Shown: positions 54,031 through 63,185, counted from the first letter of the stretch. The stretch: DNA of 64,000 nt from Streptomyces sp. NBC_00376 (GCF_036077095.1 NZ_CP107960.1:558001-622000); one strand, 5' to 3'. Numbers and translations: made by a program. The notes: generated by a model not told the origin, from the sequence alone.

Positions 54031-54915
54031 TCAGCCGTTGAGGGCTTCGGTGATCTGGCGGGCGGTCTGCACGGCGACCCGGGGGTGGTCGGCGGCGTAC
54101 GCGGTGCAGGCGTTCAGGCCGGTGGCCAGCGCCCAGCCCCGCCCCCTGGTCCAGGTCGCGTCGTCCACGCCCAGCACGTCGCGGAAGACGGCCCGGGTTC
54201 CGGCCGACATCAGGGTGAAGGCGATGGTCAGGTCGCAGGACGGGTCGCCGGTGCCGAGTTCGCCGAAGTCGATGACCGCGTCGAGACGGCCGTCGGTGGT
54301 CAGCAGGTTGCCGGCGTGGAGATCGCCGTGGAACCAGACCGGAGGACGGTCCCATCCCGGCGCGCCGAGCGCCGCGTCCCACAGCTCGGTCATGGCCGCC
54401 GCGTCGAACGTGCCGTCCACCGCCGCGATGGCGGCCCGCGTCGCACCGTCCCGGTCGGCCAGTGACCGTACGGTCAGACCCTCGCGATCCTCACTCGGCG
54501 CGACCCGCTGGAGAGCTGCCAGGAATCGCGCCAGGCCGACTGCGGCGTCCGCCGATTCCGCCAGGCCCTCGACGGTCGCCACCTCGCCGTCCAGCCAGCG
54601 GGACACCGCCCAGGGCCACGGGTAGCCGAAATCCGCCTCCCCCACCCCCATCGGCACCGGGACGGCCAGCGGCAGGTGCGGGGCGAGCCGGGGCAGCCAT
54701 GCCGCCTCCTTCCGGGCCTGCCCCATGGCCCCCGGATGGCGGGGCAGCCGGACGGAGAGTTCCTCACCGAGCCGGTGGATCACATGATCCGAGCCGGCCC
54801 GGTCGAGCGGCTTCAGCGGCAGCCCCGCCCACTGGGGGAACTGTGTGTCGACCAGCCGCCTGACGAGCGCGGTGTCGATCACGGGGTGGATGTCCGCCGT
54901 TCGCTCCTCGGTCAA
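54031..54915 (-). CDS. Aminoglycoside phosphotransferase-like kinase (APH family)
   Basis: Soluble small-molecule kinase of 294 residues. The catalytic Brenner loop is WFHGDLHAGNLL (Asp as base) and the metal-binding motif is AVIDFGELGTGDPSCDL. The N-lobe has GSDHVIHRLGEELSVRLPRHP with the likely ATP Lys in the following AMGQARKEAAWL segment. The substrate may be an aminoglycoside, another antibiotic or a metabolite. The frame is open far upstream through a decayed gene; TTG at 54915 with GGGAG six bases before is my start, as no ATG or better GTG is close to the family N-terminus. Confidence 0.82.
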   Translation of the reverse strand: MTEERTADIHPVIDTALVRRLVDTQFPQWAGLPLKPLDRAGSDHVIHRLGEELSVRLPRHPGAMGQARKEAAWLPRLAPHLPLAVPVPMGVGEADFGYPWPWAVSRWLDGEVATVEGLAESADAAVGLARFLAALQRVAPSEDREGLTVRSLADRDGATRAAIAAVDGTFDAAAMTELWDAALGAPGWDRPPVWFHGDLHAGNLLTTDGRLDAVIDFGELGTGDPSCDLTIAFTLMSAGTRAVFRDVLGVDDATWTRGRGWALATGLNACTAYAADHPRVAVQTARQITEALNG

Positions 54916-55019
54916 GAACGGCTCCCGCGTTCGGCCCGCTCGGAACGGCGGGCAGTACCGGCCATCACAGCCTGACCGGCACCCGCCTGTCGACGCGTTT
55001 TCCCGACCGGCCCCATCAC

Positions 55020-55469
55020 GGCGTCGCCGCACGGGTTCGATGACGGCGAACGAGGTGCGCAGGTCGGTCGGTTCGGGGGCGACGCCCGCGTGCAGGGCGA
55101 GCTCGAAGCAGCCGGGGGGCGAGGTCGACGACGGGGATGGTGGCTTCCCGCCGGAGAGCCGGCTGGTGCCGCCGCGCACCCGGGCGCCCTGTTCGTCGGT
55201 GACCGTCCAGGAGACCGAGGCGGCCGACGAGCCGAACTCCCCCGCGCCCTGGCCCCGTTGGAAGATCAGGCTCGGGGAGGTGACGGACAGGTGTGCGCCG
55301 CGGCCGGGGCGGGCGGCGGGAGCGCCACGACCAGGGTCGGAGCGAGGGCCGGCGCGAGAGCGAGGGTGGGCACTCGGGCGAATGGTGGGCGGGGTCGTGA
55401 GCCCGTCCGAAGGCGGTGCGGGCGTCGGGGACCGGCGGCGCCTCCGGTGCCGGTGGTGGTGTTGGTCAT
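55020..55469 (-). pseudogene. Secreted glycosidase, N-terminal remnant
   Basis: Begins like a real gene: ATG 55469 behind GAGGCGATCC, a signal-peptide-like stretch (LALAPALAPTLVVALPPPAPAAAH), then in another frame LSVTSPSLIFQRGQGAGEFG, SSAASVSWTVTDEQGARVRG and ELALHAGVAPEPTDLRTSFAVIEPV. The frame changes near 55300 and a compensating -1/+1 pair garbles the segment between SGGK and GCFEL. After EPV the expected catalytic domain is missing and the sequence runs into the phosphotransferase gene. It is the front end of a secreted glycoside hydrolase. The exact family is not clear. Confidence 0.65.
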
Positions 55470-55554
55470 GGTGGATCGCCTCTCGGTACTGATGGTCGAT
55501 GGCCGGTGGGTGCCGGGTGCCACGTCGCCCACCGGCCCGGGGCAGCACAGCGGA

Positions 55555-56228
55555 TCAGCCAGTCAGCTGCACCTGCTGATGGCGCACCAGCGTCACCGGC
55601 CTGGACCTGCAGCACGGCGGTGGCCCGTCGGCCGGGGGCCGCCGAGACGGTGACCCGCTCGCCCTCGATCTCGAAGACCACGGTGCGCTCGCGTACCGAC
55701 GCCCCGTCACTGTGACCGGTGACCCGGTTGTCGAGTGTGGCGGTCACCGGAACCTCCGCTCCCGCCGCGATGTCCCGGGGCGCTGACAGCGACAGCAGCG
55801 GTGGCTCCTCGACCTTGTCCACCGCGGCCCGCAGACAGACCGGGGCGCCGGTGGCCGTGAGGTGCACCCAGCCGTCCACCGGCTCCAGGACCCGTTCCGA
55901 GCCGAGCATGTCCACCACGGTGACCGGCTTCCGGGTCCGCACCCGGACCGGATTGCCGGTGCGGTCGCTGCTCCACAGGGCCGTGGTCACCGCGCCGCCG
56001 CCGGGCGAGCTGGCGCGGACCCGAAGGTGTAGGCGTGCAGGTCGCGGTCGCCGGTGTGCAGCCGGCCGGTGAACCGCGCCCCGGTCAGCTCGCGGGCCGT
56101 GGTGGAGTACGCGAGGCAGGCGGGCTTCGGGTTGAGCCCGTAGGCCTCCGGGCCCGTCCTTCGCAGCAGGCCGAAGTTGTGCTCCCCGTTGCTCGGCCCG
56201 TTGCCGTCGTTGATCAGGTACGCGATCG
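55555..56228 (-). pseudogene. Glycosidase, C-terminal remnant
   Basis: Reads from the middle of a glycosidase: YLINDGNGPSNGEHNFGLLR, EAYGLNPKPACLAYSTTAREL, TGARFTGRLHTGDRDLHAYTF, a frame change near 56020, then VTTALWSSDRTGNPVRVRTR, VTVVDMLGSERVLEPVDGWV and the beta-rich ERTVVFEIEGERVTVSA. A second frame change near 55590 leads to the end VTLVRHQQVQLTG and TGA at 55555. The whole N-terminal half is missing. It precedes the N-terminal remnant on the same strand, so two tandem glycosidase genes seem to have been reduced, or one rearranged. Confidence 0.65.
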
Positions 56229-56696
56229 CGCATCGCGGAGGCCGCGCGCAGACTCGACTTCCGTCCCAACGCCCTTGCCCAGTCCTTCGCGTTGGGGCGG
56301 AGCCGGACGATCGGCATACTCGCCCAGAACGCCCGGGGAGCGTTCACCGAACCGGTGCTGGTCGGGGCGGTCACCCACCTCGGCGGCCAGTAACAGGCGT
56401 ACCTGCTCTACGACACGGGTTTCGACCCGGACACGATGGACGAGAGCGTCCGCAGCTGCGGGGAGTCGGGAAGGCGCGTGCCGGACGATGTCGCACTGGT
56501 CGGCGTGGACAACTGGGAGTACGTGATCAGCGGTCGGTGCTCCCGCCATCTCACCACCGTGGACACGGAGTTGGCCGCGCTGGGCGCCGTCGCCGCGGCC
56601 CAGGTGGAAGACGGCCACGACGCCCCCGGGACGCACGCCCACCCGTGCACACCGGTGGTCGGCGCGACGACGGCCGGACCGCGGCCGGAGGGCTGA
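56229..56696 (+). pseudogene. LacI-family regulator remnant
   Basis: In frame 56229 the DNA reads RIAEAARRLDFRPNALAQSF, ALGRSRTIGILAQNARGAFT, EPVLVGAVTHLGGQ, TAA at 56391, then QAYLLYDTGFDPDTMDESVR and, after a gap in homology, RVPDDVALVGVDNWEYVISG and LTTVDTELAALGAVAAAQVEDG. This is a LacI regulator that has lost its first HTH helices, has an in-frame stop, and lacks about 130 residues from the middle. It abuts, head to head, the remains of a glycosidase gene that it probably once controlled. Confidence 0.8.
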
Positions 56697-56721
56697 TCCG
56701 GTCCGCCCGGCGGCCCCGCGC

Positions 56722-57594
56722 TCACTCGGCGGCGGCGAGCCGGGGAGCGGGCTGGACGGTGACGAGTGCGATGCCCCCGCAGCACACGGCGAGGAGCAGC
56801 AGCTCGGCCGCGGAGGGAGCGGACGCGGTGCCGAGCGCCCAGTCGCCCAGTCGCACGGTGAAGGGAACGGCCAGTTGCACGGCGGCCGTGAAGACCGGCC
56901 CGCGGAGCAGGATGAGCCGGTGCTGTACGAGGTAGGCGGGTGCGTACACGGCCGCGCCCAGCACGACCGTGCCGCCGATCGCGGCGGGGGTCGGCGGGTG
57001 GGAGATCAGCGCGGGCAGCGCCATCGGGAGCAGCAGGCAGGTGGCGGCCGCGAGCAGTACGGGCAGCACGGCGAGCGGCGGCAGCCCCGAGAGCCGCTGC
57101 CGGTACAGGAACCCGTACCCGGCGAAGGCCACGGTCGCCGCCGCGACCAGCAGCAGCCCCGGCCCGTCCGCATCGCCCGCGTCCGCGCCGAGCGCCGCGT
57201 ATCCGACCGCCGCCGCGCAGGCGAGTACCGCCCCCGCCGCCTTGCGCGGCCCGGACCGTTCGCCGAAGAACAACGCGCCCACGGCCACCGAGGCGCACGG
57301 CATCAGCGCGACGACGAGATTGGTGAGCGAGGTCCCGATGCGCGGGATGGCGAGGAGGGTCCCTGCCGCGTACCCGGCGAAGCCGAGCAGGCCCAGCAGC
57401 CACACGGTGCCCGGCTTGGCGGCCGCCCGGCGCAGATCGGACCTGCCCTCGGCGGTGGCCGCCGCGACGGCGGTGAGCACCAGACAGCACACCGCGGTGC
57501 GGCCCACGGCGACGATCAGCGGATCGGTCCCGGTGACCAGGGCGCCGGAGAGCAGCCACGTTCCGGCGAGCAGCAGTACGAGGACGGCCGGCAT
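56722..57594 (-). CDS. DMT/EamA-family transporter
   Basis: A 290-residue membrane protein with ten predicted helices arranged as two EamA repeats (LLAGTWLLSGALVTGTDPL, then AVGALFFGERSGPRKAAGAVLACAAA in the first; LGAAVYAPAYLVQHRLILLRG in the second). The family exports metabolites or amino acids. The ATG start has GGGCGAGCG upstream. No functional partner is evident beside it. Confidence 0.88.
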   Translation of the reverse strand: MPAVLVLLLAGTWLLSGALVTGTDPLIVAVGRTAVCCLVLTAVAAATAEGRSDLRRAAAKPGTVWLLGLLGFAGYAAGTLLAIPRIGTSLTNLVVALMPCASVAVGALFFGERSGPRKAAGAVLACAAAVGYAALGADAGDADGPGLLLVAAATVAFAGYGFLYRQRLSGLPPLAVLPVLLAAATCLLLPMALPALISHPPTPAAIGGTVVLGAAVYAPAYLVQHRLILLRGPVFTAAVQLAVPFTVRLGDWALGTASAPSAAELLLLAVCCGGIALVTVQPAPRLAAAE

Positions 57595-57731
57595 CGCTCG
57601 CCCTTTCCGTGGACGGGGGAGGAACGGGCGGCGGGCGCGGAGCCGTTCGACCCCGCACGACCACTTTCCTGCAGATGCCGACTATAGCGACGGAGTGGCC
57701 CCCACCGGGTCGTGCGGTCCGCTCACCGCCG

Positions 57732-58385
57732 TCACTCCGGCCAGGCCGAATCCAGGATGGTGTCCACGAAGTCGCCCCGTTCGAACCGGGGCACGTAGCG
57801 CGCCAGCACATCGGCCTTCACATTGCCGAACGTCGTCTCCGGCTTGGGTTCGATGCCTTCGGTGAAGGCCCTGAGAATGCGCCGCTTGAAGTCGGGGCGG
57901 GGGTGCAGGGCGACGATCGCCGCGCGGTCCGCCTCGCTGATGTCGTCGTACCCGATGCCCAGTACGTCGTACTCCACCCCCGCTGTCACGAGTGCGACCT
58001 CCGGCTCCATGAACGACGGGATCCCCGGCGTCGTGTGGAGCGCGATCGCCGTCCAGACGCGGCGGATGCTGTCCTCGGGCACACCGCGGCTCTGCAGGAA
58101 CCGCCGTGCCTCGTCGGCGCTGTCCACCTCGAACCGGCGCCCGCTGGCACGGAACTCCTCGTTGAGGCCGAGATCGTGGAACATGGCCGCGACGTAGAGC
58201 AGTTCCGGGTCGAAGCTCAGCCCCCTGTTGTGTCCTTGGAGACCGCCGAAGAAATAGACGCGGCGGGAGTGGTGGTAGATCAGGTCGTCGGTGGTGTCCC
58301 GCACCAACTGGGTGGCGGCTGAGGTCAGTTCGGTGTCGGGAACCGTCACGGTGGTGGGGGCGGGGAGATCGGCGCTGCCGGCCAT
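57732..58385 (-). CDS. HD-domain hydrolase
   Basis: A 217-residue protein with an HD metal site: first His in IYHHSRRVYFFGG, the HD pair in AAMFHDLGLNEEF, and later His in TAIALHTTPGIP. Its size and layout resemble cyanamide-hydratase-like and related HD proteins more than (p)ppGpp enzymes. ATG at 58385 has AAGGAG. Substrate unknown. Confidence 0.85.
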   Translation of the reverse strand: MAGSADLPAPTTVTVPDTELTSAATQLVRDTTDDLIYHHSRRVYFFGGLQGHNRGLSFDPELLYVAAMFHDLGLNEEFRASGRRFEVDSADEARRFLQSRGVPEDSIRRVWTAIALHTTPGIPSFMEPEVALVTAGVEYDVLGIGYDDISEADRAAIVALHPRPDFKRRILRAFTEGIEPKPETTFGNVKADVLARYVPRFERGDFVDTILDSAWPE

Positions 58386-58463
58386 GGGAACTCCTTCGGC
58401 GTAAGGGACCTGTCGAATCGAACGTGAGCGACTTCGGCGCACGGGGCTCCCTGCGGCCCGGGT

Positions 58464-59576
58464 TCACGGGCGGGATCCGGGTGGTGCCTTGCGTGGCCGT
58501 CCACCGTCGGCCGCGTCCCGGTCCGCCAGGGAGAGATGGAGGTGGGCCAGGTCGTGCGGGACCGGTCCGTCGGGGCGGAAGAGCGGTGCGCTCGCCCCGT
58601 CGGCCGCCGTGGCCGGAGCGTCGGTGAGACGCAGACGGGTGCGCAGCCGCCCGTAGAAGTCGTGCGGGCCGAGCCTGATGACGCGGAGGCGGTGCGGTGA
58701 CGCGTACACCCCGATCCAGTCCCCGGCGTCCAGCACGCCGCGCAGCTGGCCGTCGATGGTCACCGCGCCCTGCCCCGAGTGCGGCAGGACCCGGACGGCG
58801 ATCGGTTCGTCGGCCGCGGCGATCACGGTGCGGTCGAAGGTCATGTGCGCCGCCACGGGCGTGAAGAGGACGGCGTCCATGCGTGGCGAGACCACCGGAC
58901 CGCCTGCGGCAAAGCTGTAGGCGGTCGAGCCGGTGGGGGTGGCCATGATGACCGCGTCGGCCGAGTACGAGGCGAGGAGCCGTCCGCCGATGTAGACGCC
59001 GAGGCTGACCTGCCGGTCGCGGGCGAGCTTCTCCACGACGACGTCGTTGAGCGCGGTGACGTCCAGTGCCACGCCCCAGTCCTCCGCCGCGGCCTCCGCT
59101 TCGAGGTCGACGTGCGGGGGCGGCAGCATCGGGCGTCGTCCGTAGGCCATCAGGGCGTCGATGTCCTTGGGCACTTCGAGTACGCGGGAGGCCCGCATGG
59201 TCAGGGTCATGCGCTCATCGACCGCCGCCCGGCCCCGGTGGACGGCGTCGAGCGCCCGGACCACGTCCTTCGCCGGGACCTCGGTGAGGAAGCCGACGCG
59301 GCCCAGGTCGATCCCGAGGACGGCGCCGTCGTTCTTGGCGGCGATCCGGGCGCCGCGCAGGAATGTCCCGTCGCCGCCGAGCGTCACAATGAGATCGGGA
59401 TTGCCCGCGACGTCGGCCTCCTCGCGCCCGCCGCGCCTGCGCCCGTCTTCGCGCCACACGTCGATGTCCGTGCAGGGGATGCCTTCGCGGGCGCACCAGT
59501 CGCGTACGACGCCCGCCGCGACGACGGCCTCGGGACGGCCCTGGTGTACGACGACTCCGACCCGTGCCACGCTCAT
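58464..59576 (-). CDS. nadK: NAD kinase, with C-terminal extension
   Basis: Phosphorylates NAD to NADP. A 370-residue protein. The catalytic GGDGT motif is in LIVTLGGDGTFLRGARIAAKN, followed by GIDLGRVGFLTEVP, the ATP/NAD motif LNDVVVEKLARDRQ and MATPTGSTAYSFAAGGPVVSP. About 60 residues beyond the usual end (from GRLRTRLRLTDAP) are not part of the core enzyme. Most Streptomyces have more than one NAD kinase; this appears to be the longer, non-housekeeping type. ATG at 59576 after GGGAGTCGGACGGG. Confidence 0.88.
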   Translation of the reverse strand: MSVARVGVVVHQGRPEAVVAAGVVRDWCAREGIPCTDIDVWREDGRRRGGREEADVAGNPDLIVTLGGDGTFLRGARIAAKNDGAVLGIDLGRVGFLTEVPAKDVVRALDAVHRGRAAVDERMTLTMRASRVLEVPKDIDALMAYGRRPMLPPPHVDLEAEAAAEDWGVALDVTALNDVVVEKLARDRQVSLGVYIGGRLLASYSADAVIMATPTGSTAYSFAAGGPVVSPRMDAVLFTPVAAHMTFDRTVIAAADEPIAVRVLPHSGQGAVTIDGQLRGVLDAGDWIGVYASPHRLRVIRLGPHDFYGRLRTRLRLTDAPATAADGASAPLFRPDGPVPHDLAHLHLSLADRDAADGGRPRKAPPGSRP

Positions 59577-59778
59577 CCCGTCCGACTCCCCGTGTTGTGA
59601 CGACGGCCTGTCCTCACCCCACTGTGCGGGAGTCGGGGGTGGGTCCGCCCGTCGTCGGGCCGTCACGGCGCCCGGTCGGGCGATCCGGCCCGCGACGGCG
59701 GCCCGGACGGACACGTGCCCGGCCCGCCTGCGGATGGTCTCCGCCGCCGGGCCGGGCACGGCACGGAACAGGTCCGGG

Positions 59779-61176
59779 TCAGGACTGTGCGTCCTCCGGA
59801 ATGCTGACCAGCCAGCGGGTCTCCTTGCGGGGCCGCAGGTAGAACGCCCAGTAGAGCGTGGCGACCGCCGTGATCCCGCCGGTCCACAGCAGGTACTCGG
59901 TCTCCTGCTGGGTCAGGATGTACGCCAGTACGGCGATCAGCAGGACCGGGATCGCGGGCCAGAGCGGCATGCGCCAGGCCGGCGCCTCGCGGTGCGCGCC
60001 GCGGCGGCAGAGCAGCGCGGCAACGGCGACCAGCAGGTACATCGCGGTGACGGAGACCCCGGTGACGCCGTACAGGGTGTCGAGGTTGACGAAGCAGAGC
60101 GCCGCGCCGGGAACGCCGACGACCAGGGTCGCAACCCACGGGGAGCCGAAGCGGCCGAGCCGGGACAGGGCGTTGTTGACCGGCCCGGGCCAGGCCTTGT
60201 CACGGGCGGAGGCGAACAGCACCCGCGAGTTCTGGATGACCATCACGATGCCCGCGTTGATGATCGCGAGGGCGACGCAGAGGCTGACGAAGGTCCCGAC
60301 GGCCGAGTTGGACCAGGCGGCGACCATGGTGTTGAGGTCGCCCGAGGTCAGTGCCGCCAGGTCTGGGGCGCCCAGCGTGATGGCGATGACCGGGACGAGG
60401 ATGACCGCCGTGGAGATGGCGAGGGTGGCGAGCACGGTGCGGGCCACGTTGCGCCGCGGGTTCTCCAGCTCCTCCGAGAGGTAGACGGCCGTGGAGAAGC
60501 CCTGGGTGATGAAGAGCGCGATGGCGAGCCCGGAGACCACCATCATCGCGGTGACGGTCGAACTCCCGCCGCCCGACGAGGCGACCGAGCCGTGCACCAG
60601 TGCCAAGGCACCGCGCTCGGAGTGCGCGAAGCCGAGTACGGCGACGACGGCCGCCGCGATCACTTCGAGGACCAGGAAGATGCCGGTGATCCACGCGTTG
60701 GCACGCAGGTCCAGCAGACCGGCGAGGGTGGCGAGCACCATGACGCCGGCGCCCGCGACGGAGGCCGGGATGTGCACGATGGGAGCGAGGTAGTCGGCCG
60801 TTCCCATGGCGATGACCGGGGGCACGATCATCACGACCAGCAGCGAGAGCACGAAGACGAGCCACCCGGCGAGCCGCCCCGCCATGGTCGACACCATGGC
60901 GTACTCGCCCCCGGCGCTCGGAATGAGCGTGCCCAGTTCCGAGTAGCAGAAGGCGACCGCGATACAGAGCAGCGAGCCGATGGCGATGGTGAGGGCGGTG
61001 TACGTGCCGAGGCTGGAGAACAGGTCCGGCACGACCACGAAGAGGGTCGAGGCGGGCGTCACGCAGGAGAGGGTGAGCAGTGTTCCGCCCACGACGCCGA
61101 TGGAACGCTTGAGCTTCTGTGGGGTGGGGCCGGTCGCTGGTGCGAGCGCCTGGGGAGCGCTGAGCGTTTCGGTCAT
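59779..61176 (-). CDS. APC-family amino acid permease
   Basis: Cytoplasmic-membrane transporter of 465 residues with twelve helices. The first helix motif SIGVVGGTLLTLSCVTPAS, PSAGGEYAMVSTMAGRLAGWL and VYLSEELENPRRNVARTV are standard for the amino acid-polyamine-organocation family. Substrate unknown. ATG start with a weak ribosome site. Confidence 0.9.
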   Translation of the reverse strand: MTETLSAPQALAPATGPTPQKLKRSIGVVGGTLLTLSCVTPASTLFVVVPDLFSSLGTYTALTIAIGSLLCIAVAFCYSELGTLIPSAGGEYAMVSTMAGRLAGWLVFVLSLLVVMIVPPVIAMGTADYLAPIVHIPASVAGAGVMVLATLAGLLDLRANAWITGIFLVLEVIAAAVVAVLGFAHSERGALALVHGSVASSGGGSSTVTAMMVVSGLAIALFITQGFSTAVYLSEELENPRRNVARTVLATLAISTAVILVPVIAITLGAPDLAALTSGDLNTMVAAWSNSAVGTFVSLCVALAIINAGIVMVIQNSRVLFASARDKAWPGPVNNALSRLGRFGSPWVATLVVGVPGAALCFVNLDTLYGVTGVSVTAMYLLVAVAALLCRRGAHREAPAWRMPLWPAIPVLLIAVLAYILTQQETEYLLWTGGITAVATLYWAFYLRPRKETRWLVSIPEDAQS

Positions 61177-61575
61177 CGTGCGGTTCCGATCAACAGGTGC
61201 GGTGTTCGAGCGCGGGAGCGGTATCGCCTCCAGACGAGGACGTGGTGAGTGGTTTCGTCACTCCCAGCGCGACATGCAATCCTGACGTGATCCGCAGGTC
61301 AATAGGTGTTCACCTTCGGAATTCGTTGTTCCGAGGGCCCTATTCGACGATTTGGCGCTAACAACGCGTCAAAGCACGGGGATCGGGGGGTGCGGGAACC
61401 GCAGCCGGACCCGGTGGAAAGTTTCCCCCATTTCCAGCATCCGGAAGGGCGGGGCCGCCGGACCTGGGCCGAAGTGCGGGGCTCACGGGTCGCGCAACCG
61501 CTGTCGTGGTGCCAGCCTGGAGACATGGCTTGGGCGTCATGGACGACTTGCGGTGTGTTCTCGGGACGCGGTGGC
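61177..61575. other. Intergenic region without recognised gene
   Basis: About 400 bases between the divergent APC permease and a small conserved gene. A possible -35 TTGACC (61302-61297, minus strand) lies about 125 bases before the permease start without a clear -10. A weak inverted repeat TCGGAA/TTCCGA is at 61316-61334. Nothing else is seen. Confidence 0.4.
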
Positions 61576-61845
61576 GTGCTCACGGACGAGGTGGGTGTGC
61601 TGTCCGGGGACCTGACCGTTCACACGACCTGGGCGGATGACTCGGCCCAGGTCACTGTGCAGTACACCGGTGCGATCGACTGGTTCACCATGTCGGGCAG
61701 TCCGGTGCGGTGCTGTTCGGAGGAGGACAGCCGTAGCCTGCACGACGCGGTGGTGCAGGCGGTCCGGGGCGGGGAGGCGGCGACCGTTCCCGTACTGCCC
61801 CGCCGCGAACCACGGCGACAGGCGGCGGAACCCGCCCAGGAGTGA
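61576..61845 (+). CDS. Small conserved hypothetical protein
   Basis: An 89-residue acidic protein, reading TDEVGVLSGDLTVHTTWADD, SAQVTVQYTGAIDWFTMSGS and then EEDSRSLHDAVVQAV. Short proteins with this pattern recur in actinobacteria without known function. It has no signal peptide or membrane segment. GTG at 61576 is my start; the frame is open upstream but without similar character. Confidence 0.6.
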   Translation: MLTDEVGVLSGDLTVHTTWADDSAQVTVQYTGAIDWFTMSGSPVRCCSEEDSRSLHDAVVQAVRGGEAATVPVLPRREPRRQAAEPAQE

Positions 61846-61857
61846 CGCGGCCCGGCA

Positions 61858-62349
61858 TCACCCCGGGGCGTCGCGGCCATGCCCCACATCGGAGCCGGAG
61901 TCACGGAGGGCCGCGGCGACCAGCCCCGAGATCTCGCCCCTCGACACTCCCCCGCCGCCCACCAGCCGGTCGAATACCAGCCCGTCCACACAGGCCAACA
62001 GCGTGAGCGTGCGGCCTTCGGCGTCGGCCACCCCCCGCGCACGCAGGAAAGCCCGCACGGCGTCACGAGCCGCGTTCTCCCGCGGCACAAGAATCTCGCG
62101 CAGCTCCGGGTGGCGCATGCTCTCGACCGCGCACGCGTAGCGGGCGAGCGACCGCTGCCGCCCCGCTCCCGTCAGCCGCCGCTCGACGAAACCGGCGAGC
62201 CCGTCCGTCAGTTCACCGGCGTCGCGCATCACCGGCGCCCGCTCGCCGGCCGCCTGGAGTTCCGCCTGGTCGTGCGCGACGAGCCGTCTGACGAGCGCGG
62301 TGAGCAGGGCCTGACGGGTGCGGAAGTACGCGGAGGTGGTGCACGCCAT
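61858..62349 (-). pseudogene. TetR-family regulator, DNA-binding domain truncated
   Basis: The frame gives TTSAYFRTRQALLTALVRRL, VAHDQAELQ and a full helical ligand-binding domain to the TGA at the end. The segment SAYFRTRQALL is normally the last part of the TetR HTH, so nearly all of the DNA-binding domain is gone. It is joined head to head with a truncated monooxygenase gene at about 62340. A TetR repressor and the divergent gene it controlled seem to have lost their common promoter region and both 5' ends in one deletion. Confidence 0.82.
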
Positions 62350-62644
62350 GACCCCGAATCTCGGCCAGGGGGCCTGCCAGGCACTGGAGGACGCGGCGAC
62401 ACTGGCCGCCGCGCTGTCCGGCGAAGCGACCGTCGAGTCGGCGCTCGGCCGCTACGACGCGGAGCGTCGGCCCCGCAGCCAGTCGGTCGCGCGGGCCGCG
62501 CGGCAGGCCGGCCGGATGGGCCAACAGCTGTCCCACCCGGCGGCCGTCGCGCTGCGCAACGCGGCGATGCGTCTCGCACCGTCCCGTGTCACGATCCGCA
62601 CGATCCTCTGCCACGCCGACTGGACACCCCCGAGGCCGGGCTGA
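62339..62644 (+). pseudogene. FAD monooxygenase, C-terminal remnant
   Basis: The frame gives HAMTPNLGQGACQALEDAAT, LGRYDAERRPRSQSVARAAR and QLSHPAAVALRNAAMRL. HAMTPNLGQGACQALEDA is the second FAD-binding motif of PHBH-type monooxygenases (normally preceded by GDAA). Everything before it, about 280 residues, is missing, and the sequence instead runs into the truncated TetR gene on the other strand. Confidence 0.85.
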
Positions 62645-62689
62645 CCTCGGGACGGAGCACCCGGCCGTGCGGCAGCGGTGTCGCGTACG

Positions 62690-63178
62690 TCAGTAGGCCC
62701 CGAAGACGTTGTCGATGGAGCCGTACCTGGCGGCCGCGTAGTTGCACGCCGCCGTGATGTTGGCGACCGGGTCGTAGCTGTCCATCGAGGTCCCGGGCAC
62801 GTGGTAGGCCCGGAACGTCGGATCGATGATCTGGAGGAGACCCTTGGACGGCGTCCCGGCGGCGGCGTTCGAGTCCCAGTTGTTGATGGCCCGGGGGTTG
62901 CCGGACGACTCGCGCATGATGTTGCGGTGGATGCTGTTGTAGCTGCCCGGGATGTTGTGCTCGGCCATGACGGCCAGCGACTCCTTGATCCAGCCGTCCA
63001 GATCGTTGGCGTACTGCGCTGCCGGTGCGGCGACGCCGGCGGACTGCGCCGGAGCCGCCGAGGCGGTGTGGGCGCCGAGCAGCGGCAGCAGGAGAGCGGC
63101 GGCGCCCGTGCCCACGGCGATGAAACCGCGGGTCAGCGGGGTGGACTTGCGACGGCGGTACGTACCCGTTGCGGACAT
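62690..63178 (-). CDS. Secreted lytic-transglycosylase-like (SLT-fold) protein, riboswitch-controlled
   Basis: A 162-residue exported protein. Signal peptide with RRRK and a hydrophobic core ending in ASAAP (about residue 42). The SLT-like domain has DLDGWIKESLAVMAEH, IMRESSGNP with the catalytic-type Glu, SKGLLQIIDPTFRAYH and the tail YGSIDNVFGAY. It is a paralogue of 10298-10813. ATG at 63178 follows GGAGAGGAATCC. A ydaO-type c-di-AMP riboswitch occupies the leader, so expression of this cell-wall enzyme should follow c-di-AMP level, as known for rpfA in S. coelicolor. Confidence 0.88.
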   Translation of the reverse strand: MSATGTYRRRKSTPLTRGFIAVGTGAAALLLPLLGAHTASAAPAQSAGVAAPAAQYANDLDGWIKESLAVMAEHNIPGSYNSIHRNIMRESSGNPRAINNWDSNAAAGTPSKGLLQIIDPTFRAYHVPGTSMDSYDPVANITAACNYAAARYGSIDNVFGAY

Positions 63179-63185
63179 GGTGGAT

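Noticed and set aside
54031..55548. A 505-residue phosphotransferase with a long N-terminal domain
   Set aside because: The added part comes from a decayed glycosidase gene that happens to share the frame; the kinase fold begins at about 54900.
61316..61334. Inverted repeat TCGGAA/TTCCGA as a regulatory site
   Set aside because: Only six bases per arm and no context; it could easily be chance.
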